A stretch of 64,000 nt of DNA from contig JAZHRO010000019.1 in the NCBI GenBank assembly GCA_037157565.1, positions 60,944,501 through 61,008,500 of the forward strand, in the 5' to 3' direction. The notes under the pieces are model-generated. The model worked only from the letters and a program-made list of their open reading frames with translations, was not told the DNA's origin and did not search any database. Position numbers and translations under genes: made by a program. Source of the stretch: Thalassia testudinum (lineage: Eukaryota > Streptophyta > Magnoliopsida > Alismatales > Hydrocharitaceae). How positions within the stretch are numbered: the first letter of the stretch is position 1; each line of letters begins with the position of its first letter. Shown one piece after another: positions 1 through 10,519 of the stretch.

Positions 1-494
1 ATGAACCTCCACACCACCACCAACCCCCCCCCCCCACGAGGCCATCGATAACCCTAGCAACACTAGCGTTGCCAGAACCATAAGCGACGATCTCTACTAG
101 GTCAAGGTGGTCCTACGTGACCACTGGTGATATACAGCACCCAGCACCGCTCGATCTCCAAGCAAGAACCACCGCAAGGCCAGCAGTAACCACTCATGGC
201 CGATTAGCACTTGCACCTCTTCTACAGATCTAATCGACTCCAAAACAAGAACTTCACCTACTGTCCAAATCCGTCTCAGGTCTGATCAAGGCAAATTAGT
301 CTCTCTAGCCTAATTAGAGCCTTGGTTTTCAATGCCACGTATTTATTCCTAATCTAAGATGTTCTAGGCACTTGATGCCTCTCTTATCTTGTGTACTCTA
401 TCACAATTCATGCACATGTTATGGTGCTTCTATCTATCTATATGCATTTGTTTGTAGCATGATTTCTATTTGAAGATTGCCATCTCGATTCCCC

Positions 495-905
495 ATGGCT
501 AACAATAGTGCCTTAACTCTCGCCTTAAAGACTAAGGTCTCTGCTTTTGCCCTTATTCAAGGGACCACCATAAAATTAACAGTATCCCATAATTATGTTT
601 TATGGTCAAGACCATTCCGTATCTTTGTTGGAGGACATGAGTGACAAGAGGTTGCACGCCTTGATAGAGGAATCCCCTATTTCCAAGGATGAGAAGTTCA
701 AGAAGTGGGAGAAGGATAACTACCTAGTATTGATCCCAAGATTGCGGCGAACATGTTGTACATGCAGACGACTAAGGAAATCTAGGAAGCCCTGGAGTGT
801 AGGTACTCTATGCAGACTAGTAGTTCACATCGAGCAGATATTTACAGGAGGATATGGAGCACAAACTAAGATGATATGTTCCCGGTTGACTACTTCACTA
901 CCTTA
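495..905 (+). pseudogene. Copia-1 gag, N-terminal part (UBN2-type)
   Basis: The reading starts at ATG 495 with MANNSALTLAL and follows the usual Copia gag pattern: a KLT..NYVLWSR motif, a region ending KIAANMLYMQTTKEI, and then ALECRYSMQTSSSHRADIYR. Gag forms the virus-like particle shell. The frame is broken by a stop after about 35 codons and by small indels, so it is a pseudogene. The coding stretch stops at DYFTTL, exactly where the TTA target duplication of the Harbinger insertion begins (903-905). It resumes at 7719. Confidence 0.75.
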
Positions 906-1609
906 AGTAGCATTTGTTTGGCGGTATTATGACTTCTGTCCTCCATTTGGGAGAGATAACGCCAACTTTGTCCTATACAAGGTTTGCGGCCTCAAACCCG
1001 ACATTATCTAATCCCGAGGGGGTGGGATTGTGTAATCTCGCGGTTTGCGGCATATTAACTTTGAACGGGATTGTGTAATCCCTCTCACAATCCCGCTCAC
1101 ATTACTCGTGGTTGTTGGAAGAGTAAATGGAGAGCTCTGGTGATGGTAGGATGCTATGTCAATTTTCGAAGAGAATATGTAAGCATTCGTCGAATAGTGC
1201 TTTAGATTTTCTTTCTCATGATCCCTACTCCTTTTCCTGCAAGGCTATGGTACATTGGCGTGGGGTGTATGTACCCATTTTCATCTTATCTTGGGTGGTA
1301 TTAAAGCAGTCGGTCAGTTTAAATCCTTCCCCATGGATGGATGAGACTTGAAGATCTTGTGGAAGATTATCTAACTACGTAGATGTGTGTGATGGAAACC
1401 TCCAGCAATTGTTCACACGCTTCTAACATTACGTCTGCAAGATAGATGAGATTAATGAAGCAGAGGTCCTCTTCTTTGTATATAAGGAATGGCAAACTTA
1501 GGTATTGGATCATGCTTTTCGTGGTCGTTTTAAATTTGCTAAGTGGCAAGGGAGACGACAAGAGAGCTTGTACTCCTGAAGGTATTGTGTAAGTGGATCT
1601 GGAAATTGT
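906..1609. other. Harbinger-1 left end and leader, no clear gene
   Basis: The first 200 bases contain the left terminal repeat and short internal repeats of GCGGTTTGCGGC and GGGATTGTGTAATC type (about 976-1100). A weak open stretch begins at 1127 with MESSGDGRML and may be the N-terminus of ORF1, but it has no family signal. I see no other gene here. Confidence 0.4.
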
Positions 1610-2671
1610 GCTGGGATAAGGGGTCATTCACTAAGACAGCATGGGCTAAGATAGACAAGAAGTTCATGGTAGCCACGGGATTGTCATATGACCACAAGCA
1701 CATCCTCAATCGATGAAAAGAGTTGAAGAGGAAACATGACTTGTATGTCTAACTATATAACAAGTGTGGTTGGGGGATGGATCCTTTTAGTGGTTGCCCT
1801 ATAGCACCTTCCACATCCGTGTAGAATGAGGTAAAGAAATCTTTTCCAGTCGTAATTTCCCATTCAATTCTTCCACATTTAATAAAATTAAAATTCAACT
1901 ATTTCAATGACTTGTAACTCCCACCAAAACTTGCGGAATTACGTAGTAAGCCTTTCATATTTTTTGAGGATGTCCACAAAATCGTCGATAAAGATATCGC
2001 AACCGAAGAGCACGCAATGTCATCCACCGTCCCCGAGCAAGTGGTGGAAGATCATGAGAAACATATTGAAGATTCCCATGATGATTTGGGTTATTTTGAC
2101 GCAACACAAAACAGAGTCAATCTTCATTTGGGTAGCGGCTCCATACCTTATGACCCCACAGTTGGTGAAGATATGTGGGCCTCGTTTATCCATCAACCTT
2201 ATGTAGGGAGTTTGGTAAATGATACTCCATATGAGTGCAATAACCCTTCACCATACTCAGATGTCCATCCTCAAATGCATGAAAGTAAACCTCCACCTCC
2301 ATCATGTGAGCCACAAGCCTCAAAGCATGCTTTCGAGGGGAGTAGTGCAAGCGGGGGAAAATGTAGGAAGAAGGGAGCGTCAAGTGCAAGTGCTTCTGCA
2401 GCTTCTATGACGGATGAGTTTACTGAGTTGGTGAGAGTGTTGGCGAAGCATCACATATCCTAGCACCAAGGGTTGACCACACCGCCGATGAGCTTTGCGA
2501 GTGCATCAGAATATTGCGCACGCGAGTGCCGAACATCACACCTGACGATTTACTCGTATTGCCAGATGTTTTCACTCAGAGTGCCTGGAAGACCATTTTT
2601 AAGGACGTGCACGCTGATGTGGAGTTAGGTGCATTCCTACGGAAGCATGTCAAAAGTGATTATGGATTCTG
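1610..2671 (+). pseudogene. Harbinger-1 ORF1, MYB/SANT-like DNA-binding protein
   Basis: In PIF/Harbinger elements ORF1 encodes a MYB/SANT-like protein that binds the transposon ends and helps nuclear import of the transposase. Here the SANT-like helix region can be read around 1620-1800 (KGSFTKTAWAKI, then NR.KELKRKHDLY, then NKCGWGMDP). An acidic linker follows with VHKIVDKDIATEEHA. An open C-terminal part starts at 2017 and carries a serine-alanine-rich tract near 2340-2400. A last stretch ends at DYGF and a stop at 2671, one frame change after 2463. In-frame stops within the SANT part show decay. The assignment follows from these motifs and from the transposase downstream. Confidence 0.68.
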
Positions 2672-2989
2672 ATCTTCTCTGACTCATGATGTCATTTGGT
2701 TGAAGGATTAGATTAGGTTTAAGGTTTGATGGATCTTCTATGATGTTATATTTGGTTTTGTTGCGTAGTTATTTAATTAGTTGAACATTTTAGTAGTTGT
2801 AGTGATTTTACATATCTTTTATTTCATTTTGTTGCGTATTTTTTAATTTCTTGATCAATTAACGAGTAGTTGTACCATTTTAAATATCTTATTACATTCG
2901 TGGGTTGAATGGGATTTTTATTTACCTATCATACTTTATCTTTGTATATAAATATGCAATTTGTATATGTATATAATATTACAGCATGT

Positions 2990-4549
2990 ATGAATTCTGA
3001 TGACCACCAATCCATTGAGGATGTGGACAACAATGGTTTGTCACTGGTGGAGGTTACCGTACCTCTTGCATACGCGTACTACTCATGTGTCCATCAACAA
3101 GTCCCACAACTAAGGCAAAATGATGGGGCATTGTCAGGACACGACTGGGTCGACGAGGGACGTAATTCGAGGCCACCCAAGTAGTACGAAGAATGCATTT
3201 AGGGTAAGGAGGGCTTCGTTGTATTCTCTGAATACCTGAAGGATGCAACAGACCTAAAAGATTCACGGGGTGTTACCATTAACGAGCAGTTAGCAATTTT
3301 CCTCTATGCTATTGGTCAGAATGCCTCAAATAAGAATCTCGTCAAGCGGTTTCAACACTCTGGTGAAACCATCTCTAGATATTTTAATTTGATACTGGAT
3401 GTGTTGGTCTCTCTCACACGCAGATTCATTCGGATGCCAACAATTCATGTTGCTATCCCGGGGCCACCCGAGTAGTACGAAAAATGCATCTAGGGTAAGG
3501 AAAGCCTTCGTTGTATTCTCTGAATACCTGAAGGATGCAACCGACCTAAAAGATTCACAAGGTGTTACCATTAACGAGCAGTTAGCAATTTTCCTCTATG
3601 CTATTGGTCAGAATGCCTCAAATAGGAATCTTGTCGAGCAGTTCCAACACTCTGGTGAGACCATCTCTAGATATTTTAATTTGATACTGGATGTGTTAGT
3701 TTCTCTCAAACGTAGATTCATTCGGATGCCAACAATTCATGCTGCTATCCCAGCAGATATTCGTCAAAATCGTAAATTCCTCCCTTTCTTTCAAGTGCTC
3801 CTTTCGTTAATGACAATATTAACTTAAGTCATGTTTGCGATAATATCACATTAATCAGTTTAATATCTTATGAAGGATGTGGTAAGAGATATTAATGGTT
3901 GCCACATATGCTGTGCAACATTTACATCTATGAATCAGGCACGTTTTCGTAATTGGAAGGGTTGGACGAGCCAAAACGTCATTGTTGTGGTGGACTACAA
4001 CTTGGAATTTGTGTTCATTGGTATCGGGTGGAAGGGTTCGGCCGCAGACATAAGGGTATTGTGGTGGGCTGTCAAAAATGGTCTTAGCATCCCAAGTTGA
4101 CATAGGTTTCTCGTCAACCTTGGTTATGCCAACACAAAATCCTTTCTGGTTCCCTTTCGTGGCATATCATATCATTTACAGGAGTATCGAAATCGAGCGA
4201 ATCGATATCAGAATTACAAGGAGCTGTATAACCATCGGCACGCACAACTTCGAAATGCTGAGGAATGTGCCCTCAGAGTTTTGAAAAAGCATTTCAAGTT
4301 TATTGATTCGAGGCCATTCTATGGGTTCGACATTCAATGCAAAATCGTTATATATGTTGTATCATTCACAACATGATATGTCGCTGGAACGTTGACGACA
4401 ACTACTTCTATACAACACTCAACAATCATGAAGACATAAGGGATACAGAAGTGCGAGATGATCTAGTTGACGAGAGTGCTGTGAGAGATGGGGATTTGTT
4501 AAGGGCTCAAATTGCCCATGCTTTGTGGGCAGATCACCGAGGACGTTGA
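2990..4549 (+). pseudogene. Harbinger-1 transposase (DDE_Tnp_4 / DUF8040 type)
   Basis: The N-terminal helix-turn-helix module (DUF8040-like) is seen at about 3490-3730 with GVTINEQLAIFLYAIGQNAS and ETISRYFN. The catalytic core starts near 3870 with DINGCH, then ARFRNWKGWTSQNV, GWKGSAADIRVL, and LVPFRGISYHLQEY. The presumed catalytic Glu lies in AEECALRVLKKHF near 4250. The end is in an open frame that stops at 4549 (ALWADHRGR). The first catalytic Asp of the usual (A/I)DG(T/C)H motif reads Asn (AAT), so this copy should be dead. A 291-bp tandem duplication inside the helix-turn-helix region (3171-3752) and several frame changes also break it. Confidence 0.82.
3171..3752 (+). repeat. 291-bp tandem duplication within the transposase gene
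   Basis: The segment from GGCCACCCAAGTAGTACG at 3171 is repeated from 3462, giving a period of 291 bases (97 codons). By eye the copies differ at roughly 18 positions (about 6 percent), including a one-base indel near the start. Both copies encode the same helix-turn-helix part of the transposase. The second copy runs on into the downstream part, so the first is the extra one. Confidence 0.9.
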
Positions 4550-4559
4550 GTTCTTAGAG

Positions 4560-4940
4560 AAATGATACTGGTGTTTGGATTTTATAATATGTAGAACAAT
4601 TTTGCATTACCTTATAATTTTTCCTTTTGATTTCATTTCAATTCATTTCATGTATGTAAGGTTGCAGATCTTGAATAACATTGTCGATTGAGTTCTTGCC
4701 TTTACCTTCATGTAAAGAGAGTAAGTTCTTGTATGAATAAGGGAACGAAATTCTAATTTGTAACATTATTCATGAAAGTTGTTGAACTAAAATATTATAT
4801 GAAGACCGGTTAATTGTATGAAGCAAGACCTTATCCCTTCATATACTAAGTAGAGATGGATCTCTTGTAAACTATACATCCAACAGTTGATTTTGTCACT
4901 TCCGCATTTGATTTGCTGTTGACAAGTGACTTTATAAGAT
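4560..4940. other. AT-rich spacer after the Harbinger-1 transposase
   Basis: No coding, TIR or RNA signal was recognised. The stretch separates the transposase stop from the first palindrome array. A boundary of a nested element may lie here, but I could not find one. Confidence 0.4.
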
Positions 4941-4944
4941 CATA

Positions 4945-5230
4945 ACACATCGGTTGTGTTTTAAAATACATCAGTTGCCTCATACAATTTCTATCGGTGG
5001 ACTTAGATATTAATCAAATCCATCGGTGTATTTACTTCATCCACCATGGATTTTACGAAATCCACCGGTGTATTTCGAATTAACAAAATCCATCAATGTA
5101 TTTAGTTAATACACCAATGGATTTTGTTAATCCACTAGTGTATCTAGTTAATCCACCGATGGATTACACGAAATCCACCAGTGATTTAACAAAATCTATT
5201 GGTGTATTTAGTTAATCCACTGTTGGATTT
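4945..5230 (+). repeat. Left array of palindromes with 21-bp spacing
   Basis: Thirteen imperfect palindromes with core CCACCGGTGG or CCATCGGTGTA share the type AATCCACCGGTGGATT. By counting, their centres fall at 4951.5, 4972.5, 4995.5, 5024.5, 5045.5, 5066.5, 5094.5, 5115.5, 5136.5, 5157.5, 5179.5, 5200.5 and 5221.5. The spacings are therefore 21, 23, 29, 21, 21, 28, 21, 21, 21, 22, 21 and 21 bases. Half-sites are TCCACC or TACACC; spacers are AT-rich (TAGTTAA, TTGTTAA). The array ends about 150 bases beyond the 3' end of the minus-strand gene at 5376-6538. Periodic palindromes at about two helical turns suggest protein-binding sites, as in subterminal regions of DNA transposons; that role is inferred. 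Confidence 0.88.
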
Positions 5231-5375
5231 CAAAGTAATTTGGATGCTTTGCTTCTTTTCATCTACAAAAAAAAGTTTAAATACATAACTTTGCTTAGTT
5301 CTATTTATCTTTAAAAAAAGTTTAATTACAAAGGATGATTTACAAAATACATGAGTACATCCTTACATCTTAGCT

Positions 5376-6538
5376 TCATCCCTTGCTAATTCGCTGTACA
5401 TGCTTAGTTTTATTTATCCCTTGCTGATCCTCACGTCTTAACTTCACCAATTTCTCTCCTAACTGATAATTCCGAACTCTCAACTTCTTTATATCGTTTT
5501 TGAGGTACGTCTTTGCTCCACCAAAAATTTCTTTGGCCTTTCGACCTTCCCAACAACTTCCTCCTCCATCCAAACAGCATCCTAAGCTACCTTACCTCTT
5601 CCCTACCTTCTTCTTCCTCTCATCACCCTCAACCGGTGCATCGGACTTTTGTTTCACACGCTTCTCCACATACTCCTCTCCAAATGATGATTCTCTCAAG
5701 TTATCCTTTGTGTCCCTTTTCAAATTCAGATTGACATTCTTCGCGTGCTTGGTAAATGTCTTCTATTGGTTATATCTTTGAACCACAAGATCATCACATA
5801 AATTAATTAGGTCACCAATTTTGAACATCTCAATTGCCCAGATCGGCAATAGAATGGTGCAACCTTTCAAATGTGTTTGCTTCTTAAGTTTATTCTCTTG
5901 AAGCCTTTCGTGGAGAAAATCGTGTACCACCTTAGCCCAATTGAACTCATTTAGCAATTGCAAATCCTCCACGGTATTAAAAAGTGAAGTAACGATGGCT
6001 TGGTCTCCGTAAGGGAAGAGGAACAACCCAAGGGTGACAAGAACCAAGAGCTTCGTCTCTTTCACCACTTCCTCACTTCTCTCAATTGTTTCCTTCCCTT
6101 TTCCCTTTGCCTTCTCTTTCCCCTTCTTGACATCTAAATTTAATTCATGTAATTTCTCTGCAACAACCCTCACCTTAGGCTTGAAAGTGGAGAAGTTCGT
6201 TGTCCAAATATTCGGCCTCTCGTTGACATTTCTCTTCCCATCGACCAAGGCAAGTTTCTTCCTTGGTTCTTCAACCCTATTATCTTCTCAATTTGGTCAG
6301 CAGTTAGCTTTAGCCTGAGATCACCAAAGTGAAACTCCTTTGTCTCTACATCATACACATCTACCAGATGCCCATACAATTCCCTATCTTTATACTAAGG
6401 GAAGTACTTCTCATTCTGAACAAGGACAATGAATGGAGTCCTTTCAAACGACTCCACAACATCATCCCTGACGTACTTCAATGCTCTCTTGATCAATACG
6501 AGTGTGCATCTGTAATCCACCTTCATATGTCAATTGAT
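5376..6538 (-). pseudogene. Plant-mobile-domain / DUF1985-like transposon gene
   Basis: Read on the minus strand, an ATG at about 6530 (MKVDYRCTLVLIKRAL) opens a frame with VESFERTPFIVLVQNEKYFP. A stop follows, then ELYGHLVDVYDVETKEFHFG and LTADQIEKIIGL. The next block (about 6248-5763) contains LVTLGLFLFPYGDQAIV, FNWAKVVHDFL and GCTILLPIWAIEMF. This pattern is typical of the plant mobile domain and DUF1985 proteins found in Ulp1-carrying MULE and CACTA elements. A lysine-rich stretch lies in between, and a basic, coiled-coil-like tail ends near 5376. No C48 (Ulp1) peptidase part is visible. One stop and at least one frameshift break the gene. The family call is from memory of the motif pattern; the exact family is uncertain. 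Confidence 0.55.
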
Positions 6539-6610
6539 TAAATGTGCTTCATCCACCAATGCATTCATATTTCCCATCCTCCACCAACTAATTAAACCGA
6601 CGTTTTCGTA

Positions 6611-6930
6611 CAATACACTAGTGTATTTGTCAAATACATTAGTGTATTGGTCAAGTACACCGATGTATTCATCTAATACACCGATATATTCACACAATAC
6701 ACCAGTGTATTTCTATAATACACGGGTCTATTTGTTGAATACACTGGTGTTAATCGAATGCAATGGTGTATTGTACGAATACACCGTTGTGTTGTACGAG
6801 TACACTGGTGTACTCGTACAATCCACCGATACATTAGTCGAATACACATCATGGATGCTAAAAATGCACTTGTTAATAAATACACCGGTGTTCTCTATAA
6901 ATCAAGTGCATTGCCATGAATGCACCAGTG
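6611..6930 (+). repeat. Right array of palindromes with 21-bp spacing
   Basis: Palindromes of type AATACACCGGTGTATT have centres at 6619.5, 6640.5, 6661.5, 6682.5, 6703.5, 6724.5, 6745.5, 6764.5, 6785.5, 6806.5 and 6827.5. All spacings are 21 except one of 19. Looser copies follow near 6850, 6870, 6896, 6912 and 6926. Isolated copies occur at about 7040-7053, 7428-7440 and 7500-7512. The core is the same as in the left array, but the half-site is TACACC rather than TCCACC. The array lies just upstream of the minus-strand gene, so the gene is bracketed by the two arrays. Confidence 0.9.
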
Positions 6931-7715
6931 GAATTCTTCAACCATCCCTCTATGACTTAATCATACTACACGCACATAGGAAAATCCACAAGGGGATTGT
7001 GTCAATCAAACGGTGGACCCTCCAATCCATATATCCCTAACACACCGATGTACTATGCAAATGAAAAGATACATGCAACTGACACAATGAAGCTACCCCA
7101 ACATTTCGTTATTCCAAAACAACGATGAACTCCGCACCTACTAACTTGCTTGCACAATCTGATCTTAAACACCACTCATCAACGTCTTCTCCGTACCATA
7201 TCCACAAGTGTACCTCATTTAGATGTTGGTGTTGCTCCTGCCCTTGCTACCGCTCGCATCCATTGCTCGCCCAAGCTTTCGCTCCAACAACATCCTTGCT
7301 TGCTCGACGAAGGTACCTTCTGCGATCACCGATGGATGCGATTTGCTCGAGGCTAGCGACTTCTCCGATGGTACGCATTGCATGACGATCACATATTCGA
7401 AAACGATTTATATACCGTCTCTTCAAATCCACCAGTGTTTCTAATTTTTTTCAAGTCCAACCATGCTTTTGGACATGTCGCTCGATGCAAATGCACGTAA
7501 ATCCACCGGTGAACTCCATATCCCTTCACTTTAATTCCATGTCCTATCCCTTTAAACAAACGCTCCATCTTTGCCAAACAAGGGATTATTCCTTCCAATC
7601 CCTCCATTGTCACTTCCACCTAAATAAACACAAAACCCTCTATGTCGAGATTAAGCCACAATCCGTGCACTTTGTTTTCAATCCCCTAAATTCAATTCCC
7701 TAAACAAACGATGCC
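6931..7715. other. Right part of Harbinger-1, no gene recognised
   Basis: This stretch has a few isolated copies of the 21-bp palindrome up to 7512 and a pyrimidine-rich tail. The right terminal repeat of Harbinger-1 ends at 7715 and is followed by TTA. I see no supported coding region. Confidence 0.4.
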
Positions 7716-7718
7716 TTA

Positions 7719-10310
7719 AGGGACTATTTGAGGAGCTAGTGGTTTTTCAGCCTATCTGCTGTGGCAAACAAGTTACTGAATGAACTAAATGATAGACCTA
7801 TCAATTTCTTGATGGACTTTCCATTCAATAGCAATCAACCTATGATTGGATTCTGTCTGCTGAGTCTATCCCCAGTATGGAGACAGTCTATGGATGATTT
7901 CATAAACTTGATGTTGATGCTCCAACTCCATTTTCAACAGTTCCTAAGACCACTACCCTAACTACATCTAGGGGAGGTGGTCACTCTGGAGGACATAGGC
8001 ATAGACATGGTCATGATGGAGGTTGTGGTCAACCCTACTTACCCGCCTTGTGCTCATTTTTTAAGACAAATCAGACCTCGTAAAGATTTTAGAAGTTTAG
8101 TCAACCGCCCTGGACAAATCAAACTTTATATCTGAGGTCCCTCTTACTTCAGAAGCTACTTCTAACCAGTCAAGTTTTCCCTTTACTGTCAAGGAGCTCG
8201 ATCGTCTACGACTTTTGCTGAGTAAGCCTACCTCATCTATTTCTACCCTTGCCACAAGTATTGTAGCAAATCCTGCTTATGTTGATAGATCAAACTGGAT
8301 CATTAATTCTGGAGCCTCTACTCACCTTATGAGCAAACCCTCAAATTATTGTCATCTAGGGAGTCTGCCACTGTTACATCAATTTGATTAGCCAATGAGA
8401 GCAAGTCTCTTGTTACTTCTATTGGCATAGTGACATTTTCTCCTAGATTAGAACTTCCCGATGTTATTATACTCCAGAGTTTCCCCTATTTTGGCTGAAG
8501 TGGCATCTATCTCTTCTAACCCTCTATTATGGCATTTTGCCTTGGCTAATTGAGGCAGATGTTCCTTGATTTTCCCAATTCCACCACCTTTGACTATGAG
8601 GAGCATCAACTTAGGAAACATTATTGGTACTCCTCGTCTCATTTGGAGTGACAAAGTCAAGGTGAGCTTGATCTTGTCCGTTATGATGTGTGGAGTCCTT
8701 GTCATGTTTGTTCTGTGTCCAGTCAAATGTCTTAGGTGTTTCTTATGAAGACAATTATGAACTCTTTTACAATAAAGAAGTTTTTTCTTTAAGTGCAAAA
8801 CTTTTATTCTACAAAAATAAAGTGTTTTACGTGTAATAATACCCTTGAATTTGTTCAATTTTCTCTTTGATCCTTTCTTAAGGACAATGGGATTGTTCAC
8901 CGGACCTCATGCTCCTATACTTCAAAATAGAATGAGGTTTCTAAGAGAAAAATCCATCATATTCTTGGCATTGCTTATGCCATTCTTATTTCTTTGGGTG
9001 TACCTAATCTTTTCTAGGGGGATGCAGTTTTGACTATCATTTATCTTATAAACCGTGTCATCTTCTGTTCTTGGGAGTGACACTGTTTAGTTTGCTCCAT
9101 TTGGACAAGGACCCTTCTCCTTGCCTACCTTCGGGTGCGTGCGTTCTGTCCATAATTTTTTTGAAGAATGAAGAAACCACGTGGCACAACCACGTGGCAA
9201 TCCAGTCAATCAAGGAGGAGCATCAACTCTAGTTGATTTCTTGAGGGTCAAGTCTATAGCTTGCTTTGAGTCCAAGTTTTCTTATTTTAGTATGTTAGAT
9301 GTCAATTAATTCGAATAGTTAGTGAGATATTTTGTTTACTATTTTTAGCCAATTAGTGATTTGTTAATTATTGTTTTCCTTATTCAGAGACTAGGAATAT
9401 CTCTCTATATATAGAGAGAACATATAAAATTTTTGAATGACTTGAATACAACAATTCTTCCAATCTCTTTCAACTCCTCTCCTCTCTGTCGCCAACTCCT
9501 TCTCCATCGCCCTCCATGCTCCACGCGTGGGATTTACCACGTGCCAAGGCCATCACGCTTCCACGAATCTTCACAATTTTAATAATCTTGATAAGTTATC
9601 TCCTCAGGCTACTAAGTGTGTCTTCCTGGAGTACTCTCGCACCCCAAAGGGGTACAAATGTTATGATCAAGTGGATTGACATGATCATACTAGTGTTGAC
9701 GTTACCTTCTTTAAGAAAGCTCCCTATTTCTTCGTTAAGGACATGCAACCCAATTCCAATCTTAGATACATCACAGGCATGACAGTTCATCAAATATGCC
9801 TATTTTGATTCCTATTCTTACCCCTCCTAATACTATTTCAAGTGGCAGCCCACTAAGCATGATGTTGCCATCCACATCTACTTTGCATGCTCCTCTCCAC
9901 AAGCAAAGAGCCATGTTGGGGATGATAATCACCCTATTGCACTATGGAAGCCAATGAGATTGTGCACTTTGCATCCTATTTCTCATTACACTTCTACTAC
10001 CCATCTGGATGTATTTGTGCAGCAATACTCACATCACAAGCCTTATGTAGTATAGTTGTGCCATGTAACTATCATGAGGCTTCTCATGATCCAAAGTAAG
10101 CTACTGCTATAGATGCAGAGTTGGAGGCACTTACCGCGTGTCATACTTGGGATCTTGTGCCCATGCCCCTAAGGCAAAAATTGTAGACTGCAAGTGAGTA
10201 TGCATCGTTAAGTATCTTACAGGTGACAACATTGACAGATTCAAGATAAGACTGGTTACAAAAGGGTTCAAACAAACCTACAGGGTGGACTATTTTGAGA
10301 TCTAGGTTTT
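7719..10310 (+). pseudogene. Copia-1 gag C-terminus and pol remnants
   Basis: After the Harbinger insert, gag continues (SAVANKLLNELNDRPINFLM, then ESIPSMETVYG in another frame) and a glycine-histidine-rich tail follows near 7970. The protease region is seen near 8290-8340 as NWIINSGASTHLMSKPSNY, with Asn for the active-site Asp. The integrase C-terminal part is near 8905-9150 (HHILGIAYAIL, then PTFGCVRSVHN). It is split by an LTR-like insert and continues after 9575 with NLDKLSPQATKCVFLEYSRT and YKCYD. The RT begins near 10090 (ATAIDAELEAL) and ends around GFKQTYRVDYFE near 10300. Stops and frameshifts are frequent. At the integrase catalytic Glu position the codon is AAG (Lys). Confidence 0.72.
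9162..9573 (+). mobile_element. Probable solo LTR inside Copia-1 pol
   Basis: This insert of about 412 bases starts TGAAGAATGAAG and ends CGAATCTTCA, so it has the TG...CA and short inverted ends of an LTR. It carries a TATA-like CTCTCTATATATAGAG near 9396. The Copia integrase reading stops at FGCVRSVHNF before it and resumes with NLDKLSPQATK after it. AATTTT occurs next to both ends (9154-9159 and 9575-9580), but the target duplication is not clean. It shares CCACGTGGCA motifs with the TRIM LTR at 23917, which suggests a related family. Confidence 0.6.
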
Positions 10311-10519
10311 GCTTATGATGTTGAATCTTAATTGCAAACACGTCTTAAACCTACACAATCATAACATTTGAATGTCTTGAGATCTAATGTTAAATGACTT
10401 AATCACGGTCAATTCGCAACTTAACTTTTCTTCTTGAAGCTCTCTTTTATTTACTTGAATATATGAAGTTCCATTTTTTGTAATCCATTTCCTTAAGTCT
10501 TTTTTTTATCCGTATGATA

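Larger units (their letters stand above)
906..7715 (+). mobile_element. Harbinger-1, PIF/Harbinger DNA transposon inserted in Copia-1 gag
   Basis: TTA is present on both sides (903-905 and 7716-7718), matching the 3-bp target duplication of PIF/Harbinger. The ends are imperfect inverted repeats: AGTAGCATTTGTTTGG at the left and, read from the right end inward, GGCATCGTTTGTTTAG. Deleting the interval and one TTA joins the gag reading frame (ACC-TTA-AGG) into a plausible gag continuation. The element carries both expected genes: ORF1 with a MYB/SANT-like domain (about 1610-2671) and a DDE transposase (about 2990-4549). The part from 4560 to 7515 carries two palindrome arrays and a minus-strand gene that are not usual for this family, so a further nested element is likely. 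TIR similarity is only about two thirds over 18 bases. Confidence 0.72.
1..10330 (+). mobile_element. Copia-1, decayed Ty1/Copia retrotransposon, interrupted
   Basis: This is a degenerate Copia element whose leader, gag, protease, integrase and start of reverse transcriptase can be followed in order on the plus strand. No LTR is seen at the left edge, so the 5' end probably lies outside the window. The leader (1-494) has no gene. Gag runs from 495 to 905, is interrupted by a PIF/Harbinger transposon (906-7715), and resumes at 7719. A probable solo LTR (9162-9573) interrupts pol. Pol fades out inside the RT fingers near 10310, and no RNase H or 3' LTR follows. Many stops and frameshifts show an old, inactive copy. 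The order of domains is seen; the single-element interpretation rests on gag frame continuity across the Harbinger insert. Confidence 0.8.

Noticed and set aside
4945..6930. Repeat-spacer arrays resembling a CRISPR array
   Set aside because: This is eukaryotic transposon DNA; the repeats are degenerate palindromes with very short AT-rich spacers and no cas genes.
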